DNA from: Solirubrobacterales bacterium
GTDB taxonomy: Bacteria; Actinomycetota; Thermoleophilia; Solirubrobacterales; 70-9
Reading direction: 5' to 3'
DNA length: 64,000 bases
NCBI GenBank assembly: GCA_016712175.1
Contig: JADJRQ010000002.1
Location: 248,001 to 312,000, forward strand
Shown here: in pieces, positions 42,128-51,153 of the stretch
How the letters are laid out: each line of letters begins with the position of its first letter
Position numbering within the stretch: position 1 is the stretch's first letter
Program-made: the position numbers and the translations under genes
The notes under the pieces: model-generated
The model's input: only the letters and a program-made list of their open reading frames with translations
Told to the model about the DNA's origin: nothing
Databases searched by the model: none

Positions 42128-43231
42128 AGACAACGGCGACCGTCCTGCGCAGCATGGGACACAAATCACCCTTTGCTGAGTCGAAACCGCTCAAGCGGGT
42201 CGAGCTGGAACTCGAACCACCACAGCCCGGCGAGTTGCTGGTCAAGGTCCGGGCGGCGGGCCTATGCCATTCGGACCTTTCCGTGATCACCGGCAAACGT
42301 CCCCGGGTGATGCCGATGGCGCTCGGCCACGAGGCTGCCGGGGAAGTGGTCGAGATCGGATCGGCCGGCTCCGCCTTCTCACCCGGCGACCACGTCGTCC
42401 TCGCTTTCGTTCCCGCCTGCGGAGATTGTCCGTTCTGCCGCCAGGGCCGCCCCGCCCTTTGCGAAGCGGGCGCCGCGGCCAACCACAATGGGACTCTCCT
42501 CGGAGGCCATCACCGTCTCCAGGATGACGGCGGCAATGACGTCCACCACCACCTCGGTGTCTCTGCCTTCTCCGACCACATCGTAGTTTCCGAGCGCTCC
42601 GCCGTCGTCGTACCAAACGACCTGCCGTTCGAGATCGCCGCGCTGTTCGGCTGCGCCGTCCTGACCGGTGCCGGCGCCGTGCTCAACACCGCCGCCGAAG
42701 CGCTGCCGGCTGCTTCGATCGGAGTGTTCGGCCTGGGTGGTGTCGGCCTGGCCGCACTACTCGCCGCCAAATCCCAGGGCGCCTCCGAGATCGTCGCCGT
42801 CGACCGCGTTCCTCGGTGCAACGATCGCGATCGACGCCACGGAAGGTGATGTGCCCGCCAGGATCGAGGAGGCCACCGGCGGGGGAGTCGAAATCGCGGT
42901 GGAAACGGCTGGCCATCAGGCCGTACTCGCCGAAGCGTATGCGGCGACTGCGCGTGGCGGTCTCACGGTCACCGCCGGACTCCCCCACCCCGACGGCATC
43001 CTCGAAATCCAGGCCCTTTCCCTGGTCGCCGAGGAGCGGACCCTCAAAGGTTCATATCTAGGCTCCTGCATCCCCTCACGCGACATCCCTAGATTCATCG
43101 AGATGTACGAGGCCGGAGTCCTGCCGGTCGATCGCCTCCTCAGCCACCGGCTCACTCCGGATCAGATCAACGAAGGATTCGACCGCCTCGCAGCGGGCGA
43201 AGCGGTCCGGCAGGTCGTTTCCTTTGCCTGA
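42124..43231 (+). CDS. Zinc-dependent MDR alcohol dehydrogenase (internal deletion and frameshift)
   Basis: A medium-chain dehydrogenase. Catalytic zinc ligands lie in AAGLCHSDL and MALGHEAAGEV; structural zinc cysteines are in CGDCPFCRQGRPALC. The Rossmann motif is VFGLGGVGLAALLAAK. After VAVDRV (about 42807-42811) the expected stretch joining beta-2 to beta-3 (about nine residues) is missing and the frame changes; then FLGATIAIDATEGD resumes and runs to the stop at 43231. Unlike other breaks in the window, a loss of roughly 26-29 bases is needed. It could be a real pseudogene, or a larger assembly collapse. The thioesterase upstream is coupled (ATGA). Confidence 0.82.
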
Positions 43232-43370
43232 TCCCTTTCCGCATGAACGGTGATCTTCCCCCAAATTGAGACTCTGCCTCAGGGGAGAACTCGGGGTTCG
43301 CAAGAGCTTCGATCACATTCGTTGATAGCTTCGTACCAGCGAGCAACGCCTGATGAATCAAGGAGAGAAG

Positions 43371-43859
43371 ATGAAGCGTTTTTCGATTGTCGTTGGAGGT
43401 GTGCTGAGCGCATTTCTCATTTCCTGTGGGGGTGGTTCGGACTCGGGTGGGGATCCCGCAAGCCCACCGTTGTCGAAAGCGGAGTTCATCGAAGCGGGAG
43501 ACGACATCTGCACGCGGGTCGACCGGGAGAGCGCAAAATTCGAGGATGAATACGCGGCTGCGGCCGAGAAGAACGACTATCAGGGAGTCGCCGATTCCCT
43601 CGAGGGTGTTCGGTCCCTCGTCAGTGACGCCAGCCAGGAGTTCGAGGCAATCGAAGTCACCGGAGGCGATTCCGGGGTCATCGACGAATACAACGCGACT
43701 CGTGCGAAGGGCCTGTCCGCGACCCAAAGCTTGATCGACGCATACCGGGCAGAGGACGACTCCGCCATAAAAACGATTCTGGCTGACCTTGCGAGTCTGA
43801 CCGACGAGGCGCAGCGCCTGGCCAGGGAGTACGGATTCAAGGAGTGTGGCGCGACCTGA
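43371..43859 (+). CDS. Small lipoprotein of unknown function
   Basis: A 162-residue lipoprotein. MKRFSIVVGGVLSAFLISCGGG ends in a lipobox Cys, and an AAGGAGAGAAG site precedes the ATG. The mature part is a helix-rich domain with two cysteines (DDICTRV and a C-terminal EYGFKECGAT), which may form a disulfide. Similar secreted helical proteins with paired Cys are frequent in Solirubrobacterales. Function unknown. It is followed by the tRNA-Arg gene on the other strand. Confidence 0.75.
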   Translation: MKRFSIVVGGVLSAFLISCGGGSDSGGDPASPPLSKAEFIEAGDDICTRVDRESAKFEDEYAAAAEKNDYQGVADSLEGVRSLVSDASQEFEAIEVTGGDSGVIDEYNATRAKGLSATQSLIDAYRAEDDSAIKTILADLASLTDEAQRLAREYGFKECGAT

Positions 43860-43891
43860 CAAAACCGCACGTATTAATCACGTATCCGAAG

Positions 43892-43965
43892 TACCCCCGG
43901 CAGGATTCGAACCTGCGACATCCGGCTTAGAAGGCCAGCGCTCTATCCAGCTGAGCTACGGGGGC
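43892..43965 (-). tRNA. tRNA-Arg (TCT anticodon)
   Basis: Cloverleaf on the minus strand: acceptor GCCCCCG pairs with CGGGGGT (closing wobble), the D arm is GCTCAGCTGGATAGAGC, the anticodon loop CTTCTAA gives TCT, and the T arm is GCAGGTTCGAATCCTGC. The discriminator is A. CCA is not encoded. It decodes AGA/AGG, codons rare in the surrounding genes. Confidence 0.97.
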
Positions 43966-43996
43966 ATGGCGATGCGATTCGCATCCTATTGCCGCG

Positions 43997-46161
43997 TTAC
44001 TCGCTGGGACAGGCGGCCGGATCCAGTTCGCCGGTCACTTCGTAGACGTAATCGGGCTGCGGAGCGATGTTGGGTTCCGCGACCACCTCTTTGACGCCGG
44101 GGTTGTCCTTGATCCAGTTGTTCACCGAATAGAAGTAGTCCGAATCGGGCGAGTCCTGGGTGTTTTCGCTGGTGACGATGTAGTCGAAGTTGCCTTCGTT
44201 GATCTTGTTGATGAAGCCTTCGCAGGTTGTGAAAAGGCGCAAGCTGCCTTTGTCGCCTTCCTTGCCGATGTACTCGACGTAGTTCGAGCGGTCGACGCCG
44301 TAGAACCCGTACTGGCCGAAATAGATCTCGCCCGATCCGGCAAGGGCGATCCGCTGGTCCTTGAGGTTGCGGGTGAAGTCAAAGGCCTGCTGTGGGCCAC
44401 CTTCGTGAAGGAAGAGGGTCGAGCGGGTGTAGTGCTTCTGCGCGTATCCGACCTCTTCGCCCCTGCCCCACACCACCGCCACCAGCAGGATCGCGGCGGC
44501 CGAAGTGACGATCACGCTGAGAGGCACCTTCTTGTGCTCATGCAGCCAGGAAAGCCCGACCGGAGCCCAGATGATGGCGAGGGTCAGGAAGATCGTGCCG
44601 AAAATGAAGCCCGGGTACCAGCGCGGTGAAGTGAGCACTGTAATCGCGAAAATGACCGTGAGGAAGATCAGGACCTTCCGGGCACGCCCCTCGGGCATTC
44701 GCAGGGGCCGGGCGATCGGCAGCAATGTGGCAGCGAGCAGAAGGCCCGGGAGCAGGTATCGGGTGTTGGTGAAGAATCCGCGTGGGTAGCCTTCCTGGCC
44801 GGCGGCAGTGAGCGGGGTCAGCAGATAGACGAAGGCAGTTACGAGCGATGCTGCGGCCAGGACCCTTACCACCTTGTTGCGAGAGCGCAGAGTCAGGTAA
44901 ACCGCAGCAGCCGTGAGCAGGACGAAGATCAGGGGCCACAGGATGCCGAAGGCATCACCCAGCCGGGGGAAAAACCAGTAGCGATAGATGTCGAGGTCGG
45001 TGATGTAGTGAAACACCGAAAAACGCGGCCGCGGATCGAGCGGCATCTGGTCCGGTTGAGGCAGCTTGAGTGGTCCCCCGAGACGGCCGGCACCGGGTTG
45101 CCACCGGTGTAGATCGCGGCGCGCACGTACCAGTAACCGCCGACCACGAAAATTGAACCGCCGAGCCACATGGCGGTGATCAGGCGGCGCCCACGACCGC
45201 TGACCAGGATCACTCCGATCAGGATCACGCCGACCGGCGCAAGCATCGAGACCTTGATCGAGATTGCGATTCCGGCAGCGATGCCGGCCAGAATCAATGG
45301 ACCCCGGTCGAGCAGCGGCGCATCTGGGTCAGGTTGGTCCTCGACCACTCCGGACTTCGGCGCCCGGCGTTGGTGGCCGTTGATCAGGAAAGCGGCAAAG
45401 GCAATCAGGAATGCGAAGCAGACGATGTCGTTGCGGCCCTCACCGGGCTGGGTTTCGATCATCACGCCAGACGCCAGCAGGATGGCACCACCGACCAGAG
45501 TCGCCGGTCCGACGCCGTAAGGACGGCCAACGCACCAGCAGGCGAGCAGGGCAACACCAACCGAGAACATGTTGAAGAGCGGCGAGAGCCAGTCACTCTT
45601 CATCAGTCCCATCATCGCCCCGTGCATCAGCTCCGAACTCTGGGGGTAAAACCAGACAGCGAGCCGCGACGGGTCGGTGAAATGAAGCACGTTGGTCGAG
45701 CCTTCCTGAATGAACCGGGCGGCGGCAGGCATGTGGTACCAGGTGGTGTCGCCGCCAAACATGCCCTGATCGAGGCTGAGCTGCGAGGGGAAGGTCCATT
45801 CCGCGACGACCCATGAAGCAACACCGAGAGCTACGAGGATCGCCCAGGTCGGAACCCTGGGAGCCGCAATCGGCTCGACGTCAGACGGCGCGAAGTGGCG
45901 ACCAATCGCGGCGGCGATCAGCGGCACGACGATGCATCCAACTGTGATTCCTCCGAGGCTCAGCAGCGAAAGGGTGCCGAGTATCTGAAGAGCGATGATC
46001 AGAAGTCCAACCGCGATCGTCAGGTCCGCAAGGCGCGCGAGTGCGCCAGAGAACTCGGGCACGATCCAGCGGCGCAGCCAGTATCCGCCCAGCCAGAGGG
46101 AAAGGACGATCGCCAGCATGGCAATGGTCCCGACAAGATAGGAGGCTAGGGTCGGGGTCAA
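43997..46161 (-). CDS. Polytopic glycosyltransferase-like membrane protein (frame broken)
   Basis: About 720 residues with roughly twelve hydrophobic segments and a C-terminal soluble domain of about 200 residues. It resembles ArnT/PMT/GT87-type glycosyltransferases: after the first helices a loop carries the segment GGDTTWYHMPAAARFIQ, where an acidic residue would act as catalytic base. The outside C-terminal domain contains FYGVDRSNYVEYIG and VTSENTQDSPDSDYFY. A single-base error in the C run 45075-45079 splits it; the corrected frame runs YTGGNPVPAV into GGPLKLPQPDQ. Donor and acceptor are unknown. ATG 46161 fits. Confidence 0.82.
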
Positions 46162-46348
46162 GCCCGGCCTTTGAACTCAGAAGACACCGGCGGCATCCTA
46201 ATTGAGTAGCGGTATGAACGACACCGTCAGAAATGCGACGGGTGAAAACTCATTGGACGAGACACGCTGGCCACGTTGCCTTAGCCGGTCCGATTGAAAA
46301 ACTCTCATGCTTGGATTCGCCGAAGGGATTCACGACTACACTGCGCAC

Positions 46349-46945
46349 ATGGCTTTGAGAGTCGACGAGAGCGAAATTGGATTGACCTGGGTTCAGGACG
46401 AACCGATGGCACGGGCATCGCATGCTCTGGTGTCAAAGGGAAATGTCTGGATCATCGACCCGGTCGACAACCCCGAGGTGATGGAACGGGTAGCGGCACT
46501 TGGCACTCCGATCGCCGTCCTCCAGTTGCTAGACCGGCACAAACGAGACTGCGAGAAAGTGGCCAAACGGCTGGAAATCCCGCATGTCGAACAACCCGAC
46601 GAGCTGGGCGGAACCCCCTTCCAGTCGATCGACGTCGTCAACAACCGGTTCTGGAAAGAAAAGGCACTTTGGTGGCAGTCCCACCAGACGCTGATCGTCG
46701 CCGAAGCCGTCGGGACCAACGCGATGGCCTGCCCATCGGATGCCGGCGCCGGAATTCACATCATGCTCCGGGCCAACCCGCCCAGGAAGCAGCTTGGCAC
46801 CTACGTCCCACAGCATCTCCTGGTCGGTCACGGCGATCCGATTCACGGTCCGAAGGCAACCAGGGCGCTTCAGGAAGCGATGGACCGCAGCCGCCGGGAC
46901 CTGCCGATGGCGATGCTGAAGATGCCGGGCGCGATGCGCTCCTGA
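46349..46945 (+). CDS. MBL-fold-like protein of unknown function
   Basis: A 198-residue protein; ATG 46349 (MALRVDESEIGL) is preferred over upstream codons. It has the strand order of metallo-beta-lactamase-like proteins (GNVWIIDPVDNPEVMERVAALG; VLQLLDRHKRDCEKVAKRL; TLIVAEAVG; LLVGHGDPIHGP), but the canonical HxHxDH loop is replaced by LLDRHKRDCEKV. So metal binding is doubtful; only one late GHGD motif looks conserved. Function unknown. Confidence 0.7.
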   Translation: MALRVDESEIGLTWVQDEPMARASHALVSKGNVWIIDPVDNPEVMERVAALGTPIAVLQLLDRHKRDCEKVAKRLEIPHVEQPDELGGTPFQSIDVVNNRFWKEKALWWQSHQTLIVAEAVGTNAMACPSDAGAGIHIMLRANPPRKQLGTYVPQHLLVGHGDPIHGPKATRALQEAMDRSRRDLPMAMLKMPGAMRS

Positions 46946-46955
46946 TACGACGAAA

Positions 46956-46971
46956 CCCCGCCAGGGCGGGG
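46956..46971 (+). terminator. Short GC hairpin after the MBL-like gene
   Basis: CCCCGC and GCGGGG flank a short CAGG loop, 10 bases after the stop at 46945. GCTTCT follows. A compact factor-independent-like terminator, also lying downstream of tRNA-Pro on the other strand. Confidence 0.55.
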
Positions 46972-46998
46972 CTTCTGTGGGTCTTCTGGATCCTACAA

Positions 46999-47076
46999 TC
47001 GGGGCGACTGGATTCGAACCAGCGAAAACCTCCCGCCCCCAAAGCGGGCGCTCTGACCAGGCTGAGCTACGCCCCG
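46999..47076 (-). tRNA. tRNA-Pro (TGG anticodon)
   Basis: Cloverleaf on the minus strand: acceptor CGGGGCG pairs with CGCCCCG, the D arm is GCTCAGCCTGGTCAGAGC, the anticodon loop TTTGGGG gives TGG within CCCGC/GCGGG, and the T arm is GCTGGTTCGAATCCAGT. The discriminator is A. CCA is not encoded. Its 5' end is 14 bases from the stop of an HTH/LAGLIDADG-like gene of different composition. Confidence 0.97.
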
Positions 47077-47089
47077 AGGTTGTCGAAGT

Positions 47090-47728
47090 CTATCCCCATT
47101 CGGCCTTGACCAAGTCGATCCATGCTTGGAGACGCGCTCGAAAATAGGTGTCACCAGCATTAACCGCCAGGACGCCATATTTCGATCGCCATTTCCGGTA
47201 CTTCAGTTGGCTGCTGTTCGATTTGCGTTGAAATTTGACTTGGTGTGGCTTGATATCGAGTTCGTCGGACCAGAACAAGGCCAGCTCGTCCATCGACTGA
47301 TCCGCGTGAAACTGCACCGAATAGGTCACAGGGTTCCGGCTGAACCGTAGTATCCAGTCGTTCCCCAACTTCACGACCTTGGGGTCGGAATTGCAGATCG
47401 ACACGCAGTTTCGGTTTCGCTTGTAACCCTCACCGATGTACATGCAGATGAAGTCCCTGAATGTCGGTTCCTGTATCAAGTCGGGAAACATCCTCGCCCC
47501 ATCTTCGTAGGCATCCATTCGCTTTTGCTGAGCACGAGCACGATTCGCTTCGGAAGCTCGAAGTCGCGCGGCCGACTGCTTCTCCGTTTTAGGGATATGG
47601 AGATTCTTGACCCAGTAGAAAACCGTCGTGCGAGAGATGGCCAGACACTCGGCGATATCGTCGATCGTCATGTCTTGATTCACACGAAGATCAATCGCTT
47701 TCAAGCGGATGTACTCGGGGTGGGCCAT
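47090..47728 (-). CDS. HTH protein with LAGLIDADG-like domain, likely acquired
   Basis: A 212-residue protein from ATG 47728. The N-terminal region is a helix-turn-helix (MTIDDIAECLAISRTTVFYWVKNLHIP), followed by a basic coiled segment. The C-terminal domain has FICMYIGEGYKRNRNCVSI and SNSDP-like CNSDPKVVKLGNDWILRF, the pattern of a single LAGLIDADG motif as in homing endonucleases and their regulator descendants. Base composition is visibly more AT-rich than its neighbours, codon use is less biased to G/C in third positions, and it sits beside tRNA-Pro. These point to lateral acquisition. Catalytic activity is not certain because the motif acid (Glu in IGEG) stands alone. Confidence 0.65.
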   Translation of the reverse strand: MAHPEYIRLKAIDLRVNQDMTIDDIAECLAISRTTVFYWVKNLHIPKTEKQSAARLRASEANRARAQQKRMDAYEDGARMFPDLIQEPTFRDFICMYIGEGYKRNRNCVSICNSDPKVVKLGNDWILRFSRNPVTYSVQFHADQSMDELALFWSDELDIKPHQVKFQRKSNSSQLKYRKWRSKYGVLAVNAGDTYFRARLQAWIDLVKAEWG

Positions 47729-47777
47729 GCCTTCATTGTCGCAGGTTTGCGAGGGATGAATGCAACAATTGTGTGAC

Positions 47778-47803
47778 AAAATCCCTGCTAATCAGGGGTT
47801 TTT
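47778..47803. terminator. Hairpin with flanking A/T runs, bidirectional terminator
   Basis: CCCTG (47783-47787) pairs with CAGGG (47793-47797) around CTAAT. It has AAA on one side and GTTTTT on the other, so on either strand the stem is followed by T residues. It lies 4 bases beyond the stop of the minus-strand epimerase gene (47807). Confidence 0.6.
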
Positions 47804-47806
47804 GGG

Positions 47807-48763
47807 CTAGAGGCCGTTGGCTGCCTGCCAGGCCTTGAAGGCCTCGCGGGTCGTGTACTTCGGGGTGTAGCCGAACTCTTCTTTCAGCCGGGTGTTGTCG
47901 AGCACCGGCCGGTACTGGAGGAAGTCGGTCTGGTCCGGTCCGTGGGGAGTCCTGCCGAGCGTCTGGCCAACTTTCAGCCCGGCCTTGAGCACACCCACCG
48001 GGACCGGCAGCGCCCCTTTCCCAAGTTCTTTCGCGATCTCGTCGACGGTCATCGAACCGTCCCCGGCAACGTTGAAGATTCCGGTCTTGTCCCCCAGCAC
48101 CGCCTGGAGCATGATCTGCACCACGTCCTGGTCCCAGATGAAGACGAAGGGTGAGTCGGATCCACGGATCTTGAGCAGTCGCTTCGCTTTGAAGAGGTTC
48201 GTGATCTGGTTGTCGACGCTTTCGCCGAGGATCGTGCCGATCCGCAGCACGACCTGTTCGAGGTACGGATCGCTCTCCCTGTATTCGACCAGCATCTCCT
48301 CGACCAGCCGCTTGTGGAGGCTGTAGGGGAAGGTCTCGGTACCCCGCACCGGGTCGGTCTCCTTGAGCCAGGCCGGGTTGTCGGCGTGGTAGCCGTAGGC
48401 CGCTCCGCTCGAGGAGACGATGATCCGCTTGACCCCGTGGCGCACACAGGCTTCGAGCACGTTTTTCGAACCAGTCACGTCAACCGCGTACTCCTGCTCC
48501 GTCGTGGTCGACTTGCCCGGATTGACGATCGAAGCGAGGTGGACCACGGTGTCGATTTCGTGGTCGAGGATCTGGTCGGAGATCACCTGGGCATCGGTCA
48601 CGTCCGCCTTGGCGTAGATCACGCCTTCGATCTCGTGCTCCGGGGCAGGATCGCGCAGGTCGGCGCTGACCACGTAGTCGACTTCGTCCCAGGCCTCTGC
48701 CAGGCCACGCACGACCGAATGTCCGAGAAACCCGTTTCCGCCCGTCACGTAAACCCGTTTCAT
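47807..48763 (-). CDS. NAD-dependent epimerase/dehydratase-family protein
   Basis: A 318-residue extended SDR. The Rossmann motif VYVTGGNGFLGHSVV is at the start, the nucleotide ribose acid in VSADLRD, DVTDAQVI, the SSSGAAYG strand and the YSLHK active site (about residue 150). The C-terminal substrate domain has DVVQIMLQAVLGDKTGIFNVAG. UDP-sugar epimerase or a related reductase are both possible. ATG 48763 fits. Ends just before a terminator; upstream is a BASS transporter on the same strand. Confidence 0.9.
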   Translation of the reverse strand: MKRVYVTGGNGFLGHSVVRGLAEAWDEVDYVVSADLRDPAPEHEIEGVIYAKADVTDAQVISDQILDHEIDTVVHLASIVNPGKSTTTEQEYAVDVTGSKNVLEACVRHGVKRIIVSSSGAAYGYHADNPAWLKETDPVRGTETFPYSLHKRLVEEMLVEYRESDPYLEQVVLRIGTILGESVDNQITNLFKAKRLLKIRGSDSPFVFIWDQDVVQIMLQAVLGDKTGIFNVAGDGSMTVDEIAKELGKGALPVPVGVLKAGLKVGQTLGRTPHGPDQTDFLQYRPVLDNTRLKEEFGYTPKYTTREAFKAWQAANGL

Positions 48764-48795
48764 GGTTTCACCCTAGTTAGCACCGCAGACCAAGG

Positions 48796-49737
48796 CTAAG
48801 TCGGAGCCGGCCCGGGGTCTTTCTCCCGGCCGGTCGGACGCCGCGCCCACCAACTCGACAGGGCGAGGCCGGCGATCAGGTCCCAGATCCCCCACCAGCC
48901 GGCGACCAGCGCCATGCCACCGATCCCGTCGAAGAAGGTGAAGACCATCCCCAGGCCGAGCCCCGCGTACCTCACGCCGACCTCGAAGGTGATCGCCCGG
49001 CGGTTGAATTCGTCGAGCCCGAACGAAGCCGCGATGCCGTACCCGAGTCCGAGGGCGAGCGTGTCGTGGAGGAACACCACCAGCGCGACGATCGGGATGT
49101 AGGGCCAGAAGACGGCGATGTTCCCGACCAGCGCAAAAAGGATGAACCCGACCAGCGCCCAGAGGCTGAACCGCTTGACCCACGGGTGGAGCCTCGCCGT
49201 GAATTCCGGCTTCCGATGAGCGATCGTCAGGCCGATGATGAACGGGATTCCGATCACCAGCACCACGTGGGCGAGCATTTCGAGTGCGCTCAGATCCACG
49301 TCTTCGAGGATCTTCGAGGCCTCCGGCTGGAGACCGCCCCAGAAGGCGACGTTCAACGGCATCACGAAAATCGCAATCAGGCTCGAGATCCCGGTCATCG
49401 AAACCGAAAGGGCGACGTTTCCTCCGGACCGGTAGGTGAGGATGTTCGAGGTGCCGCCCGGCGGGCAGGAGGCGACCAGAATCATGCCCATGGCGATCGA
49501 GCCGCGGACGTCGAGCAGGAGGGTCAGGCAGAAGGTGATCGCCGGCAGGAGGATGAACTGCGCGGCGATGCCAACCGCCATCGCCTTCGGCATCCTCCGC
49601 ACCTCGCGGAAGTCGGACACCTTCGTATCCATGGCGATGCCGAGCATGACGATCGCCAGAACGATGCTGAGGATCAGGAGCGACGTGTCACTGAAGTCGA
49701 TCCGGACGTCGTCGATGCCGGCGATCGGCAGCGTCAC
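48796..49737 (-). CDS. Bile acid:sodium symporter-family (BASS) transporter
   Basis: A 313-residue inner-membrane protein with about nine helices. The conserved crossover motif is MGMILVASCPPGGTSNILTY; the late segment is RAITFEVGVRYAGLGLGMVF, where Glu belongs to the second sodium site. Family members co-transport sodium with organic acids (pyruvate, pantoate, bile acids, sulfonates); the substrate here is unknown. Start GTG 49737. The same-strand neighbours, a flavin monooxygenase upstream and an epimerase downstream, may share a transcript. Confidence 0.9.
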   Translation of the reverse strand: MTLPIAGIDDVRIDFSDTSLLILSIVLAIVMLGIAMDTKVSDFREVRRMPKAMAVGIAAQFILLPAITFCLTLLLDVRGSIAMGMILVASCPPGGTSNILTYRSGGNVALSVSMTGISSLIAIFVMPLNVAFWGGLQPEASKILEDVDLSALEMLAHVVLVIGIPFIIGLTIAHRKPEFTARLHPWVKRFSLWALVGFILFALVGNIAVFWPYIPIVALVVFLHDTLALGLGYGIAASFGLDEFNRRAITFEVGVRYAGLGLGMVFTFFDGIGGMALVAGWWGIWDLIAGLALSSWWARRPTGREKDPGPAPT

Positions 49738-49762
49738 TGTTCTTCACCGCCACGGCCCCGCA

Positions 49763-51088
49763 TCAGACGGAAGCCGAAAAGATCTCCAGGTGCTTCTGGA
49801 TCTGCTGGCGGTAGGCGTCCTTGTTCACGTAGTACGGCAAACGGTCCATCTGGCGATAGTGGTAGCCGGCGAACAGATCCGGCTTCGGCCCGTTCACGCG
49901 CTGCCACATCTGCTCGGCCCGCGCCGGGTCGTCCTGCTCGGCCTTGATGAATTCCGACACGAGGATCGCCTGGTTGTAACGGCCCTGCCAGCCGAGACCG
50001 GTCGCTTCGACCATGCCGAGCACGAACACGTTGCGGTGCTTCGGCGTGAAGATATTGAGGTATAGATCGGGGTGGTTTCGCTGCCAGTTGAGGTGCTCGG
50101 GGTCAATGAATCCGTAGTCGAGCTTGTAGCCGGTCGCCAGCATGACCATGTCGTATTCGTGGCTGGTGCCGTCGACGAACTTCACCTTTGTACCGTCGAA
50201 GCGGTCGATGTCCTTCCGGACCTTGATGTCGCCGTGGCCGGCGTAGTAGAGCACCAGCGTGTTCAGCACCGGGTGGGTTTCGTAGATCCGACCCTCCGGC
50301 ACCGGGAAACCGAGTCGCGCGGGGTTGCCGGTGATCAGCCGGAGGAGCCGCCCGTCGACCCTGGTCTTGATCCAGGCCGGCATCGCCTTGCCTTCGTTCA
50401 GGGTGTCGGAGGGCTTGCCGAGGATGTACTTGGGGAAGAACCAGTAGCCGCTTCGCATGCTCATGTCGACCGACTTCGCGTAATGCACCGCGTCGACGGC
50501 AATGTCACAGCCGGAGTTGCCGCCGCCGACGATCAGGACACGTTTGCCCTTGAAGATCTCGGGACTCTTGTAAGAGCTCGTGTGGAGCAGCTCATTGTCG
50601 AACTCCCCCTCGAATTCGGGGATGCTCGGGTTCGAAAGCAGGCCGTTGGCGATGATCAGGCCGGCGTAGGTCTCGGTGACCTCCTTGCCGTCCGGGCCCC
50701 TGGATGTGACCGACCAGTCCTCGCCGTTCGGTTCGGTCCTGACCACCTCGGTTTCGAACCGGAAGTGCTTCCGAAGGTCGAAGGTGTCGGCGTACTCGTT
50801 GAAGTAGACCTTCATGTCGCTGTGACTCGGGTAGTCGGCGACCTCGTCACGCATCGGGAATTCATCGTAGGCCGTGGTCGTCTTCGACGAGATCAGGTGG
50901 GCCGACTCGTACATCGTGCTCTTCGGACTCCCGATGTCCCAGAGTCCTCCGACGCCAGGACCTAATTCGAAGCCGACAAAATCAATTCCACGGCGAGCGA
51001 GGTTCCTCGCTCCCGCGAGGCCGGCCGGCCCGGCACCGATCACCGCATAGGGCAGCACTTTCCCGGAAACGTCATCTCGCTCACCCAT
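49763..51088 (-). CDS. Flavin-containing monooxygenase
   Basis: A 441-residue two-dinucleotide enzyme of the FMO/Baeyer-Villiger-type group. The FAD motif is YAVIGAGPAGLAGARNL; the NADPH motif is RVLIVGGGNSGCDIAVDAV. Between them, FEGEFDNELLHTSSYK resembles the FMO fingerprint (F-x-G-x3-H-x3-Y). MLATGYKLDY is the usual late motif. It would oxygenate a soft nucleophile or a ketone using NADPH and O2. ATG 51088 fits; the divergent DUF1015 gene starts 65 bases away. Confidence 0.92.
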   Translation of the reverse strand: MGERDDVSGKVLPYAVIGAGPAGLAGARNLARRGIDFVGFELGPGVGGLWDIGSPKSTMYESAHLISSKTTTAYDEFPMRDEVADYPSHSDMKVYFNEYADTFDLRKHFRFETEVVRTEPNGEDWSVTSRGPDGKEVTETYAGLIIANGLLSNPSIPEFEGEFDNELLHTSSYKSPEIFKGKRVLIVGGGNSGCDIAVDAVHYAKSVDMSMRSGYWFFPKYILGKPSDTLNEGKAMPAWIKTRVDGRLLRLITGNPARLGFPVPEGRIYETHPVLNTLVLYYAGHGDIKVRKDIDRFDGTKVKFVDGTSHEYDMVMLATGYKLDYGFIDPEHLNWQRNHPDLYLNIFTPKHRNVFVLGMVEATGLGWQGRYNQAILVSEFIKAEQDDPARAEQMWQRVNGPKPDLFAGYHYRQMDRLPYYVNKDAYRQQIQKHLEIFSASV

Positions 51089-51153
51089 TGGGCGTGATCC
51101 AACCCCTTGCAGGTCCGGGGTCTTTGGCCGAGCGCGGAGGGTAGGTTTGGGCC

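Noticed and set aside
49066..49947. 293-residue plus-strand frame opposite the BASS transporter and monooxygenase
   Set aside because: Charged, repetitive antisense shadow with no domain or ribosome site.
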